From Datisca glomerata (lineage: Eukaryota > Streptophyta > Magnoliopsida > Cucurbitales > Datiscaceae), in assembly GCA_003255025.1 (NCBI GenBank), contig QANY01005488.1, forward strand, positions 558,001 to 622,000: a stretch of 64,000 bases of DNA, in the 5' to 3' direction. Shown piece by piece: positions 49,301-62,000 of the stretch (positions are counted from its first letter, which is position 1; each line of letters starts with the position of its first letter). The translations under genes and the position numbers were made by a program. The notes beneath the pieces are model-generated. The model did no database searches. It was not told where the DNA came from and worked only from the letters and a program-made list of their open reading frames with translations.

Positions 49301-52300
49301 TGTAACCAATTTAAGCCAAAGTGATCTATTCTAGATATCATGCCATTATTACACTGCCAAGGTTGTAGAGTGTGATACACAACCTGGAAGCAATGCTTGT
49401 ATAAGTGGCAAAGCCATATGAAAGTCTGAAATCCTCTCTGCCAATTTTCTGCAGAGGATAGGCTGTAAGAGATACAAAATATTTCATGGATCAAAATGTT
49501 TTCATAAAGACATAGGTATCGCAGAACATGTGTTTGTTGCATCGAAAAAGTTGCCTTTCACTGTAACCAACCTGTGACGCACAAGCATAAAGAACATGTA
49601 AAACTCCTTCTTCCACTGCAGCTATGTCCAAGACATTTAAATAGCTGGAGTCCAAATGATCATCAAGCATTTTGAAATCTTCTCCAAACAAATTTGAATA
49701 GTCAATCATAGGACCAGGATTAAACAAGTCAGATTTTGATTTCTCGTCTGAAGCAGATGTTCCTTCTCCAGCAGATGTTGAATGCTCTCTTTCTATCACA
49801 GGGTCTATGAGCCTATTAAGAATTCTAGACGCCTGATACATGGGACAGAAACTTAGTAAGCAAATAATAACATCTAGAGTTTGCAATTAGGCAAAAGAAC
49901 GAACAGAGAAGAGGGATTACCATTCGGCAAACAGTGCCTAAATCAGAGTCTCCATATGCCTTCCTCAGAAGAATGAAAATTGCATCTGGACGAAATACTA
50001 TGCAGCTAGATGTCATAGATAAAAAAGGTGATGTACTGCGTGACCTCCGTGGCTGCAAAGACGTAAAGGAGGCGAAGCCTATCAGTTTGTCACCAACCTC
50101 CAACTTCAAGGAAAATTTAAGCTCTAGAAGTACTTGTTAAAAGTTAGAAGTAAAAATAGAGACAGGTAAAAATGTAGATATTTTTTAATAGCTGCAAAGG
50201 AGGTCTCTATCTACACCAAGCCTCAAGCAATGCTAATTTCACCCACTTCCCTTCTTTTAAAAAGGCAAGATGATCATAGTATCTTTTACCCCTATAAACA
50301 ATTTTGCATTCAGAGAATAAAAGGAGAAGAATATCAACAAAAGAAAAAGAAAAAGCATAATAAGAACCTCAAAATTAGATGAAACGGTTAAGGCCGATGA
50401 CAACTGAGAATTCTTAGAAATGTCGGGTTCCATAACATTTCCAGAAGATTTTGATGCTGCCCTGCAGAATAAAAAGAATTAGCCAAGAAAACAAGTTAAA
50501 CAAAGCTAAGTAATCAACGTAGGAATTTCCATAGAATCTGAGGCCTAAGCCACGAATTTCCTGCAGGAAGGTCTATCGATTTTTTTCTCAAAAGAAAATA
50601 ATGATGAAACACACCTGATGGCTAACTCTGTTCCGTAAATCAATCTTACCGTCTTGAATAAAAAAATTGTGAACATGCGAGGATATGTTAAATACCATTT
50701 TCTTTTTTTATTAGGATTTTTATTACAATTTTCTTTTTTTAATACAAGAATTACCATATTCTAAAAACTAGCTGTATTAAATGTTAGGGAAAAAATTACG
50801 AAATGAACAGATAATTCTTTCAAACGCTGAACAACAAAATGGGAAGGGAAAATGACCAAGGCTTAAAGCTAGTATGAAGTAAACTAATAAAAACAAATGG
50901 GATACATTGAAATCAGAAGAAAACTTTACTATTAGAAGTTTGATGCTACATTGAAATCTTTAGACTGAAAACAGAGATCGAGAAAAAGGTAAAGAATAAA
51001 AAGAGTGATGTATAACGTAGCTACATAACTTGAGGTAGAGTGCCACAAAAGAAAAATTGGGATTCATTATGAAGGCTCCTTGCATACGTGACAATAATTC
51101 CTATTCCAAAATCTCTTTCAATTCAACAACAGCATGATGAGGCAACTGCCACTTCCACTCATTTGGGAAAGTAACTAATTGCCACTAAGATATACTTGTT
51201 CCCCAAACCAACAATAAAAAAGAACTCAATCAGGCATATATCGCAAGAAATATTTCACAGTGGTTATCAAACCTTTCATTCACCAAGTGAAGTATTGGAT
51301 AAAACGGACCAGCAAGCATGGCAAGAAAACGTAAGTTTAAATCAGCATCAGCAGCATCTGAAAAGCCAGAAAGGTCTGCCTGCATAACAACAAAACTAAA
51401 TACACGGCATGGAAGCACTTACAAAAAAAATACACGGCATGGAAGAGTAGAAGAATGCCAAAAGAGGAAATTCCAACAATAAAGGAAAAGGAAAATATCA
51501 ACCACAAATTGTTTTGAGACATATACCTCAAGTTGGGGAAGAAATGGAAGTAACCGATAGGTCAAGTCTTGAAGCAACTACAGGACAATGGCATCAGAAG
51601 GTGAAGTGATAAATTATATATTATAGCTGAAACAATACAAAAAGTGAAACTATGACAATGACATGGTTAACCACCTGAAGATGCATATCATGATCATCTT
51701 GTTTTTGTGAAACAATATGTGGTAACAAGTGATGAACAACTGGTTGGAACTCGGGTTCAAGACCAGCCACTGGAACCCCAATCAGCTGCAAGAGGCAGTA
51801 ATTGATGAAATAACTTAAGAGCGCAAAACTCATCTCAGAGAACCAGAATTGTAACATGTAAACTGAATTATAAATCATATTTAAAAAAGGATATTAGTTT
51901 CTGGAAAAACGTGTACGTTTGGCTTGAACAGAATACCAACTTATGAGATGTTGAATTATAGAACTTAAACTTGAAATAGAGACCTAGCAAAATATTAGCT
52001 GTTCAGCAGAAAACTCAATGGAGGGGTGAGTTTTACACCGCAACTGAAGTGGAGCAATAAGCCAATGCAGTTAAGCAAGATTAGCAGGCAAAAATTACTT
52101 AAACAATAAATTGATGGATAATTTTAAAAAATGTACCATGAAGACAAGATATAAAAATTCCCATGACAAAAAAATGCCAATTCATTTAACAGTTGAAAAG
52201 CACATTCTCTTTTAAGATAGTCTTCCATCCACTCCACGCGATATTCAGTTCCCACCAATATAAAATTCTATTAATATTGGAAAAAGAACTATCTAGAAAT

Positions 52301-55300
52301 GTTCTTCTCAGGTGTCAATTATCAGTGAGCGACCAAGCATTTCTTTTTATACAGCAAAATAAAACTAGTCATCTCTTCTAGTTGTGTGCATGGATAAGTA
52401 AATCATGACCTTCATTATCCTTTTTCATTAGCAACAAAAATATTTGATAATTTACCCCCAACCTTATGAAACTTATACCCAAATTATATCATTTCTCAAA
52501 TAATTGAGAATCTTGAACTCAAAAATAAGAATGTGTCACTCGCATATGAAAATTAATGGCCCAACTAGGCTAATTGAGGTCAAGCAAACAATGATGTCAC
52601 TGTGAAAACAAAACATTCATACAACATCTAGAACATTATTCATGCCCACGTGTCAAACAAGGAAATCAAAGAAAGGGTAAAGGCCCAAGTTTTAATTCAT
52701 GCTTCCACATGTGGTACACTACAATCAGAAGGCATAGGAAATTAAATTACATCTAAATAAACTGTAATTTAATTTAATTTTTGTCACCAATGTCTAGAAA
52801 GCTTCAAAAATAGCTAGAGAACAAATGAGAACGAAATAGAGAAAGCAATTGTACAACTCTACGAGCAGGAAAAAAGAAACAGTCTGCACATAGAACCTGA
52901 ATGAACGAACGGGTAAAGAAAAAATTACCTGAATGAAGAAAATAGCTATGGGATTTCCTCGCAAACAAGATATTCTCACATAGCGACAAGGAGTGTAATT
53001 CATGGGGTAGACCATGTCACGTCGAGGGGCTTCACAGCGTGAGCGAACTTTTACAAACGTCTCTGGCTGGTAATAGACAATATTATTGCAAGTGTGACAT
53101 AATCCAAAATTCTACATCTAAAAATGCATGGTGATACAATTTTAATAGCTGATACATTGCTAGTCATGTTCTATTATGATATATGTATAGGAGGGAAAAT
53201 GACCATGGACTTAGTCCATAAGAATTCTATGGAAACAATTATTGGGCTTAGACGCCGACTATCATATTCGCCTATTTGGTCCAAGTCAGACCTAGGGAAG
53301 GCAAAATGACACATGGGAGTGTCTTCATAAGTCTGAATGACACATGGCAATGCCCCAATAAGGCTGAATGACACACGGAAATGTCTGAATGACACAAGGC
53401 AACGTCCGAATAAGGCCGAATGACACACAACAATGTCTTAACAAGTCTAAATGACACATGGCAATGTCCGAATAAGACTGAATGACATATGGCAGTATCC
53501 CTATCATCATCAGAGATAGAGTCTTCACACATCAAGGACAATAAGAGTCCAAGACCAATGAGCAACCAGGATCCCATCCAGATAAGTCTCTCCACCTACA
53601 TGAAAAGCTACTCAACTTAATTGATACACCTTATTCCACAAGATAAGTGCAACCATCATCAGATTTACAGATGGATATTCACTAACCAAGAGGTAGAGTT
53701 CTATACAGTCTATAATTGTAAGACCCTCTATAAATACCATAGAATAATTAACATTGAGGTATCTCGTCTCTACCTAAAATTGCTTATAGGCTCTCCATAT
53801 TCGATCATATACTGACTTTTGATCGTCGGAGTCCAATTGGCTAGGAACCACTCCAGTGTCAAGTTAATGTCTCTTTCAATCCCCTTTTGACCTTATTTTC
53901 AGGATATGTGTGGTAGTCATCGACAATAGATTTCTGCATCTACAATTTACATATTAAAATTTAATAGGGACAGTACCATCACTATATATGAACATTTTTT
54001 TGTGGAAGGCTTTATAAATGCACTAGCATCTCTGATTTATCAAGCCTACTCACAATGAAAGCCATAGGTCCGAGTTGCCTGCATGAATATTGACTAAACA
54101 TAATGGCAAAAACCTATTGTATGGACAACAACTTCACTAATAATTCATTGACATTAGCTATACAGGTCGGTACATGTCCTTTTACTTTCCTGTGTTAAGT
54201 TCAAAATGAAGATTGAGATAGGAGGTTTGATTCTCATACACACTCTTTGTGTCTCTTTTCTTTCTTTCCTTTTCATTGATAAGAAACATTTGTATTACAT
54301 TAACATGTGACAACGTACAAAAGAGGATAAGCACTCCCTCTATGTATCTCTTTTTTTCCTTTTTTGGATAAGAAACAAAAGCACTCCTCCGTACATCTCA
54401 ATTAACAATGCCACCTCTTTTCTTTCTTTTTGAATCCAAAGCAAAAGCTAAGCCTAAGTTCATTCCCAATTCATTCCCTTCTCGAGTGACGCAATCAAGG
54501 CTGGGCAATTTTAACTCCACCTAGAGCAATATTTATGATAGGAGTTCCTGTTTTTCAGCTTTCATGCACGTTCTGACCATATTAAACCGTTTCATTCTAA
54601 GAAAAATCGCTTACAAACCCTTGGTAAAGCATAAAGAAAGAGCAAATTTAAAATTACTCTGCGTCCTTAAGTCTGTTTAGAACACAACGCACAGTTTTTT
54701 CTTCTTCATGTAAATTTCCTTAACTTTTATCAGTAAAATTTCTCAAGTTTTAGGAGATCAGATACCGATTCTTTTTACACTCCAGAGCTATACAGTCAGT
54801 GGTTACATACAACAGGTATTGATGTTCCACAAAAACTGGTCATGCGACTCATGCCTAAATTACAACTTACGACCCTCTTTAATGGATTTCATCAATTCAT
54901 CAATTGTTTGTGTCAACATAAGCGAACACTTCATCTATAAGCTCTCTTCCCTCTTCTCTTTCTTCTCCAGCTCATTTCCTATCACTACTAGCATGCACCA
55001 TTTGCACTATGTAGCTCAAAGCTTAAGTGCTAAGTTTTTGAAATAGAAAGCCTTGTACAAAAGTTTCATGACTCAATCTCTAATACTCATATAAGAGGCC
55101 AGAACTTACCACTGAATTACCTGATACGCACTGAGTTGATAAAATTATGATTGGCAAATATGATTTCTTATAGTCAAAATATTTATCTATATTAACGTTA
55201 GTAATGCTACTCGGGGGTAGTCACGTTCAAAATCCAGCTTCTAACTACGAGTTGTAAGCTAATAAATGCATTAAATGGCTGTATACAGTGATAAATATCC

Positions 55301-56148
55301 ACAGATCATCAGGAACTGAGTATATATATTCACAAAAACCAATTTATTGAACACCGTTGAACACCCCCAAAGCTGAAATGATATGCAAATATTAGTACAA
55401 GTATAACTGTCGTCATTTGGGAAAGAAATTCAAATTCATCAATTGGGAATAAAAGAAGTCCACATAAATTAGCTAAAACAGTAAACCTTGTATCGTAAGC
55501 CAGCTGCAATTTCCCATTCAAGAACAGATTTATTATATATCCGAATGTGTGATAGCAGGCAAGGTTCCTGAAAAAACAAAATTTAAAGAGGATAATAGTT
55601 AAAGCGTTCAAATGTTCATGTATGAATACAAGAAAAAAATTAAAACTAAGAACAAGAAAAGAAAACACAAACATACTCAGCTACCACCCCGACATATTAT
55701 TCACCCGAACTATAGCTATCCAATTACAAGGACATCTTACAATTAGTACCATATTCTCCACTGCCAACTATTCAATTCTAAACGATCAGAACAAAGAAGA
55801 AAGAAATGCTAACCCCCACCCACCTCCCCAACCGGGAAGAAAAAGCACTAAACTTCAGACTAAAGTGTAATTTTCCAGTAGTCCAATCGGTCTATTGTAT
55901 GTCTCAACTGTAAATGTACTTCAACACCTGCTTCATTCACCAAATGGTCCAGTAGAAACAAAAGGAGACAGGAATTTACGTACGTCGAGTTCAAGGAGGA
56001 TCCACTCCTTAGTATTGGTACCGGTGGACCAGTGGGAGCGGAGGTCAGTGTCAAGGACGTGAGAGGCCTTCTGAGGCAGCGCCTCCCGGGACATCCCCTT
56101 CACTTTGTAGCTCAGTGGCTTCACCCGTGGCTCCAATTCAATCTCCAT
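37333..56148 (-). CDS. Large conserved plant protein (2,154 aa), discoidin-like N-terminus, function unknown
   Basis: 26 exons on the minus strand, 5' to 3': 55984-56148, 55487-55567, 52929-53066, 51675-51785, 51527-51577, 51273-51379, 50368-50461, 49921-50052, 49572-49832, 49384-49462, 49012-49103, 48777-48860, 48036-48110, 47866-47913, 47264-47359, 46598-46827, 42336-45826, 42156-42235, 41902-41982, 40857-40928, 40691-40781, 40502-40556, 39549-39677, 39328-39445, 38225-38307, 37333-37753. All introns are GT–AG and every phase joins; the total is 6,465 nt. ATG 56148 (MEIELEPRVK) is the first in-frame Met. Residues 28-135 look like a discoidin/galactose-binding fold (SHVLDTDLRSHWST, TKEWILLELDEPCL, RYVRISCLRGNPIAIFF). 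About 140-1780 is mostly helical, armadillo-like, half of it in the 3.5-kb exon 17. About 1835-2000 is a charged coiled coil (EKEIERQRLLEFERAKTREL). The tail is Arg/Ser/Gly-rich and ends WERKHS. I recognise plant orthologues but no established function; a nuclear scaffold role is a guess. It is not the m6A factor VIRILIZER despite similar length. Confidence 0.95.
37940..38075 (+). other. Possible tRNA-derived SINE fragment in the last intron
   Basis: GGGTTCAAACCCC (about 37985) resembles a pol III B box. The segment ends in repeated CCCTCCCCCTTGACAAAAACTT and an A run. The A box is weak and no target duplication was found. Confidence 0.3.
41041..41744 (-). mobile_element. TRIM retrotransposon, tandem array (4 LTRs, 2 internal domains) in intron 19
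   Basis: On the minus strand the LTR (about 105-120 bp) starts TGTTGGAATGTTGTCCCACA and ends GGGCTTTTCAACT. Directly after it comes TGGTATCAGAGC, the primer-binding site complementary to initiator Met-tRNA. The internal part is about 120 bp and ends with a purine-rich CCAGGAGGGTG tract before the next LTR. On the plus strand the order is LTR (41041), internal, LTR (about 41280, cut short), LTR (about 41389), internal, LTR (to 41744). A 5-bp target duplication GTTTC flanks the whole array (41036-41040 and 41745-41749). There is no coding, as expected for TRIMs. It sits between exons 19 and 20 of the 2,154-aa gene, in the same orientation as the gene. Confidence 0.9.
48581..48603. repeat. Poly-C run with an ambiguous base (N at 48589)
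   Basis: Homopolymer in intron 12 of the large gene. The N shows the length or sequence was unresolved. Confidence 0.95.
53170..53940 (+). mobile_element. LTR-like segment in intron 2 of the large gene
   Basis: It contains a promoter-like CTATAAATACC (about 53728), then a block ending CGATCATATACTGACTTTTG ATCGTCGGAGTCCAATTGGC of the type found before the 3' ends of plant gypsy LTRs. The exact ends and a target duplication were not found, so the extent is approximate. Confidence 0.4.
53303..53510. repeat. Minisatellite, 31-bp unit, about 7 copies
   Basis: Units start GAATGACACATGGCAATG and continue TCCGAATAAG(G/A)CT. One copy is shortened to 21 bp. It lies within the LTR-like segment. Confidence 0.9.
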
Positions 56149-56494
56149 CTCCTTCTCTCTCTCTTTTTCCTGTGCTCCCTCTTCAGCAGCTACTTCATCG
56201 CTTAGGGTTGGAAAGTCACTGATAATTGCAGGTAAGAAAACTCTTCTGCTCAGCAAACAGAGCAGGCACCGAGCGACGACAATGGCACAACCGTTTAAAC
56301 CGTGGGCTTTTCAGTTCGTTGCTGTTTCATACTCTGAATTGAGCGGTCTGCTGGGCCTCGACCCCTTGTAGCAATACATCTTCCTCGATGATAATCCAAC
56401 GTTTTCTTTTTTTATTTGCATTAACATGTCCTTGGGAAGTTTCGTTTCATTTCTCAAGATTAAGAAGTATATATCTCTACAAAATTCAAAATAA
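56149..56494. promoter_or_regulatory. Upstream region of the large gene
   Basis: Holds the presumed leader and promoter on the minus strand. A GA-rich leader (AGAGAGAGAAGGAG) directly precedes the ATG. No clear TATA box was seen. Confidence 0.4.
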
Positions 56495-56894
56495 AAAATA
56501 TTCAATCATCTCTATGTTTTGTTATTCGTTACGATACACTTATCAAATCAAATAAATTTGACTTAATATCTTCTCCATTTTTTGTTTCTCATATCTCATC
56601 TTCTCCATTTTTTGCTTCCTCTTCATTTTGTTTCTTCTCTATTTTCGCTTCTTCTCTAGGTGACCTTTCTCTTATTCTTCAGCAACTACCTGAGTGGAAA
56701 ACCAGCATTCTTCTCCTTTAGTGAGACCCTGATTCCTCAACGAGGTCGGTGACTCATTATTTTTCTTCTTCTTCAGCGAGACGGACACGTTATTCTTCTT
56801 CAGCAAGACGCACTCAGGTACCCGTTATTCTCTTTTTTGGACGCAGAAAAGGACTCGAGCATTTACCTGATTGCTTACTTACATAATAAAAATA

Positions 56895-57080
56895 ACTATT
56901 TGAAAGGTTTAAATAGTCATACACAGCCACTTGAAGGGTTCAAGTAGTCGTAAACAACTACTTGAACCATTCAAGTAGTCATAAACAACTACTTGAACCA
57001 TTCAAGTAGTCAACTGATTTCTGAGTTGCTTACTGACAGAATAAAAATAATTACTTAAAAGTTTCAAGTAATTATCAATA
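56895..57080. repeat. CAAGTAGTC-type palindromic minisatellite, block 1
   Basis: Repeated CAAGTAGTC(A/G)TAAACAACTACTTGAACC units. AAGTAGT and ACTACTT form short inverted arms around an ATAAACA loop. Confidence 0.85.
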
Positions 57081-57214
57081 AAGACCTAAAGGATTCAAGT
57101 TGTCGTAAAAATACATACAATTTACAAACTGACAAAATTAAAAAACTCTCATATTGGTTTTTTCACTAGCAGAATTAAATAAGGGAAATTTTCACTAACT
57201 CTTCAGGTTATTTG

Positions 57215-59375
57215 TGTTGGGCATAATGCCATCAAAACATGTGTTTAGACATTTTTAATATGAAATTAATGAAATTACATTTCTCTTATAATTGTTGTTT
57301 TGAATTATTGTTGAATAGTTTATATATAAATATCCGAAAACTTCATATTCACTAATGAGACTATGATCTTGTATAAGTACGAGAAAATTAAGATCACAAC
57401 ATATTAAAGTATGTTGTATAGTCCGCAACATATTAAAGTATAAAATCTTTAATATGTTGCAGAACGGTTCACTAAGCATTATGAATGCATGTGATATATA
57501 TCTGGATCATTAATATGGAATAGACATCTTAGTAAATGTATTTTATATAATTAGATTATATATGACATGACCGATGTGGATTAATATTTTATTAACTCAC
57601 CGTTTATCATAAAAGATTTAATACACATTAAAATTTATGATCATATGCCGATCAGTCTAAATTTTGAGTAGTCATGAACTCTTATACTTGTTTACTGGAT
57701 CTTTTATTCACTTGTTAAGGTTTGCTTGTAAAACAGGCTAGTGACTTTTGTTTTGGAGATTAAGTGACATGGATGGCTGGGAACATGATCTTATAAGATT
57801 TAGAATCCAAGTTTTTCTAACTGTTGTATATTGGTTCTCTTAAGTGCTAATTCTGAAACCGAATGGTTATTGAACTCAAATTTATAATATGTTTATAAAT
57901 TGACCATGCACTAGTGAACTAATGATACTTAAAGATCAAAAGGTAATTAGAAGGGTAAAACGATCTTTTTTACCAGCTCTAATTTATGAACCAATAATTG
58001 AAGGATAGGACTACATTAAGCAATTATATCAATGGACTACACGAGAATCCTTTGTGAATATATTCTTTAATTACTAAGAGTGCAATTTCATATTATAGTA
58101 GAGTAATGATGGAATGAATAAATAAGATTATTTAATTAAAAAGAGTAATTAATAATCTGATTTATTGGAGCTTGGAATTATGGGTCTACGGTCCCCAAGT
58201 TACATCTATACTACACAATCTAGGGTGTGAATGTTTTATGATATGAGAAAGTGATTAATTCGTGATAGAAATTAAATTTGTGGGGTTAAATTATTGAATG
58301 TGATTTTCAGAAATTACAACTAAATAACTGTATCGAATAATTTTGTGTCGATCGATATGTGAGATAGAATATTTGAACTATAAAATTAAATAATATTAAA
58401 GCATTATGAGATAATGATTTGATTTGATTTATCTAATCTGTTAATTAACACATAGGATAATTGATTGGGAGATCATATAAGTTAATTTTGAATTAACTGA
58501 TATCTAGATATATATTTGATTAAAATAAATAATTAATTTAGAATTTTCACATGACATATTGGACTACCACATGTCAATCACTGATTTTGAATCAGAGATT
58601 GACATTTATTACTGTAGTGTCATATGGCACTATAGTGGTTACGTCGCACACAGTAGTGCCTTACGGTAGTGCCTCACGGTAGTGCCACATGGTACACTGT
58701 AGTGCCTCACGGTACTACAGTGGTCTGTGAGTTAATAGTGTCATGAGGCAATGTGGCTCTATAGTGTCGCTCAATTGCAGTGGGTCTCACTAATGGCACA
58801 TTTATAATTAATTTATTAATTTGTGTAAATCCCTAAATAAATCTGATGATCCTTGACCTAGAAGATATATATTGATATTATTTTATTGACCTTAGTGCTT
58901 AAACTACAATCAGTGTCCAATGTGTGATTGAAGGTTAATCAAAAAGCTCTGTGAGTTTTCCTAATTCTCTCAGAGTTTTGTCTCACAATAGTCATTATCC
59001 AAAATCTATATATCTCATGTGTTGAGTACATTTAGAGGCATAAAAGTGTTTTTTATTTATTCTATGTGCCCACACAACCTTAATGTGTTTAAGGATTGAC
59101 TTGGAAGATCTTAGTGTGAATATCGCAGCTTGTTGTTCGTGAGATTATAAGTTCATTATTTGCAATGACGCTTGATAGACTACAAGAGGTACTATTCATA
59201 TCTTTGTACGTCTCTAGATTTAATGTACAGATACATAATGGATCTGATCCGAAAAAGAATTTTTCAATTAAAAAGTTTTCATCTTTGGGATCTGTGACGA
59301 TGCGATTTTTTAATCATTTTATAATTTTTTTTAAAACACCACCACGTTCGCCTCGCGTCGCTGCAGATTCCAACA
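57215..59375. mobile_element. Solo LTR, 2.16 kb
   Basis: Begins TGTTGG and ends CCAACA, with a perfect 5-bp target duplication ATTTG (57210-57214 and 59376-59380). The interrupted sequence exists uninterrupted in the neighbouring duplicate at about 60720-60745 (TTATTTGTGAAGGCAGATAT), which serves as an empty site. No internal coding domains. A GC-rich patch near 58620-58780 has several AGTGCC(T/A)CACGGTA words. Confidence 0.9.
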
Positions 59376-59474
59376 ATTTGTGAGGGCATGATGCCCAACA
59401 GATGTTTGATAAAATGACTCTTTAAGAGTTGGACGAGTCAGTTCTTGGTTTGAGACTATTTTTTTATTTTAAAC

Positions 59475-59845
59475 ATGTGTAGGTACAATATATCAAGTTC
59501 TAATGCCAGCGACTTTACATATGGAGGATTGATGTTTGCTAACAAAATATGTGCTTGTAGAAGAAGGGCTGCTGTGAAAATGTCATAATCGAATTGAAAC
59601 AAAAGTTGGTTATATTATTGTTGCTTAGAGAACAAATGTGGGTATTTCGAATGGTGCAACCCTTTTGATAAAGTGAGTGAAGCTAATAGCAAGAACAAGA
59701 TTTAAAAGAACTTAAAGACGAGCTCCACCGCATGGATATAATGATTCAAGCATTGGAGAGTTGGACAAGCACATTGTAATTTGTTTCCATGTTTAAGTTT
59801 CTATGTTTCACCTTTTTAATTATTACCATTGCTAGTGGCAACTAG
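59475..59845 (+). pseudogene. GRF-type zinc-finger protein fragment, copy 1
   Basis: From ATG 59475 the frame gives MCRYNISSS, then KICACRRRAAVKMS and a stop. It resumes with LYYCCLENKCGYFEWCNP, the second half of a GRF zinc finger (Cys pairs and the GYF-x-W core). Stops follow. The layout fits the small plant proteins of the At4g04775-like type, which have a GRF finger, a short coiled coil and a C-terminal membrane segment. Dead through at least three stops. Confidence 0.65.
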
Positions 59846-60229
59846 GATCAGTTGTAATATCAATAAGTATGTAGCGATGGATATTTATATATGTGAACTT
59901 GTTTTGTACTAAGTGCAAGCATGTGTGGAGATTATAGTTATACCGAATTAATTTTTTTTGTTGCACTACATGGTGGACAAGGCTTGTTGCCTAGCTAAAA
60001 TAATTGACATAAATGAGAACCAATGCTAACTGAGTTGATTTAAATCTTCGTTGACAAAATCTGTATATGAGAAATGGGGAGGCACAAGTAGCCATATACA
60101 AAAGTTTAATAAATATTACAACTACTCAAATTCCACAAATACACCCATAATGTTCTACTTCCAAACACAATATTATACTTCAGATCTTAACGTCTTTTTT
60201 TCTTCTTGACTGGATTGCTTACTGGCAGA

Positions 60230-60640
60230 ACTAAAATAACTACATGAGGGGTTCATGTAGTAATAAATAACTAATTAAATTCTTCAAGTAGCCACCCAAT
60301 CACTGGATTGCTTACTGCCAGAATCAAAGTGACTACTTCAGGAGGTTCAAGTAGTCATAAACAACTACTTTAACCCTTCAAGTAGTCACTTTTCCACTGG
60401 ATTGCTTACTGTCATAATCAAAATGACTATTTGAGAGCTTCAAGTAGTCATCTAAATTGCTTACTGTCAAAATCAAAATGACTCTTTAGGGGTTTAAGTA
60501 TTCATAAATAACTACTTAAACCTTTCAATAGTAACATAATTTTTGGGTTGCTTATTGACACAATAAAGATAACTACTTGAAGAGTTCAAATGGTCATTAG
60601 TAATTACTTAAAGGGTTGAAGTTGTCGTAAAAATATAACT
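60230..60640. repeat. CAAGTAGTC-type palindromic minisatellite, block 2
   Basis: Same unit as block 1, about 55-80 bp spacing, alternating with TGGATTGCTTACTG(T/G)CA. It lies between the two GRF fragments. Confidence 0.85.
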
Positions 60641-60802
60641 TACAAACTGGCAAAATTAAAAAACTCTCATATTAGTTTGTTTATTGGCAGAATCAAATAA
60701 GGGTAAATTTGACTGACTCTTTAAGTTATTTGTGAAGGCAGATATGTGTTTGATAAAATGACTCTTCAAGATTTGGATGAGACTATTTTTTGTACTCTAA
60801 AT

Positions 60803-61170
60803 ATGTGTAGGTGCAATAAGTCAAGTTCTAATGTCAATGATTTTCATATGGAGGATTGAGGTTTGTTAACAAATTATGTGCTTATGGAAGAAGGGTCGAT
60901 GTGAAAATATCATAGCCGAATCGAAACAAAAGTAGGTTATATTACTGTTGCTTGGAGAACAAATGTAGATATTTTGGATGGTGCAACCCTCTTGATGAAG
61001 TGAGTGAAGCCAGTAGCAAAAACAATAATTTAAAAGAACTTAAGAATGAGCTCAAGCATGGAAATAAGGATTCAAGCATCGGAGAGTTGGACGAGCACAT
61101 TGAAATTTTTTTCCATGTTTGCATTCTATATTTTTCCTTTATAATTATTGTCATTGTTAGTGGCAACTAG
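60803..61170 (+). pseudogene. GRF-type zinc-finger protein fragment, copy 2
   Basis: A tandem copy of 59475-59845, 1,328 bp downstream. A 1-base deletion shifts the N-terminal frame. From about 60952 an open frame gives ENKCRYFGWCNPLDE, then a charged helix (NLKELKNELK) and a hydrophobic C-terminal segment (FHVCILYFSFIIIVIV), likely membrane-spanning. Better preserved than copy 1 at its 3' end, but the first half of the finger has lost its second Cys (Cys-Ala-Tyr) and has a stop. Confidence 0.65.
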
Positions 61171-61549
61171 GATCAATTATAGTATTAAGCGGTATGTAGT
61201 GATGGATATTTGTATGTGTGTACTTAGTGCAAACAGGTATGAAGATTGTAGTTGTAACAAATAATTCTTTTTACTGCACTATACATTGGACAAGGCTTGT
61301 TGTGCAGCTAAAGTAATTGACAGAAATAAGAAAGAATGTTAACTGAATTGTTTTAAATCTTATAGAAAAATGTACATATGAGAAATGAGAAAGCACAAGT
61401 AGTCATGTGTAAAAGTTTGATAAATATTTTAATCACTCAACTTTCACAAATCTACCCATAATATTGTACTTCCGATTACAATATTCTACTTCAGATTTTG
61501 ACATCTTTTTTTTCTCCTTGACCGGATTGCATACTGGCATAACTAAAAT

Positions 61550-62000
61550 AACTACTCTAGGAGTTCAAGTAGTCATAAACAATTACTTGAACCCTTCAAG
61601 TAGTCACCTGGTTACTGGATTGCTTACTATCAGAATCAAAGTGGCTACTTGAAAGATTTAAGTGCTCACAAATAGCTACTTGTACCCTTCAAGTAGTCAC
61701 TTTTTCACTGGATCACTTACTACTATAAACAAACTGACTACTTAAGGGTTGAAGTAGTAATAAACAACTACTTGAACCCTTCAAGTAGTCGTCTAGTCAC
61801 GAAATTACTTACTGTCAGAATCAAAATGATTATTTGAAGGGTTCAAGTAATCATAAACAACAACTTAAACTCTTCAAGCAGTCATTTGTTCACCGTATTA
61901 CTTAATGCCTGAATCAAAATGACTACTTAATGGGTTAAAGTATTCATAAACAACTACGTAAACCCGTCAAGTAATAATCTGATCATTGGATTGCTTACAT
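61550..62000. repeat. CAAGTAGTC-type palindromic minisatellite, block 3
   Basis: Seven or so units after GRF copy 2, the longest and most regular block. Confidence 0.85.

Noticed and set aside
37333..56148. Identity as the m6A-methylation factor VIRILIZER (similar length)
   Set aside because: The N-terminal discoidin-like and C-terminal coiled-coil sequences do not match what I know of plant or animal VIRILIZER.
59165..59383. 72-codon plus-strand frame
   Set aside because: Lies inside the solo LTR and crosses its right edge; no motif.
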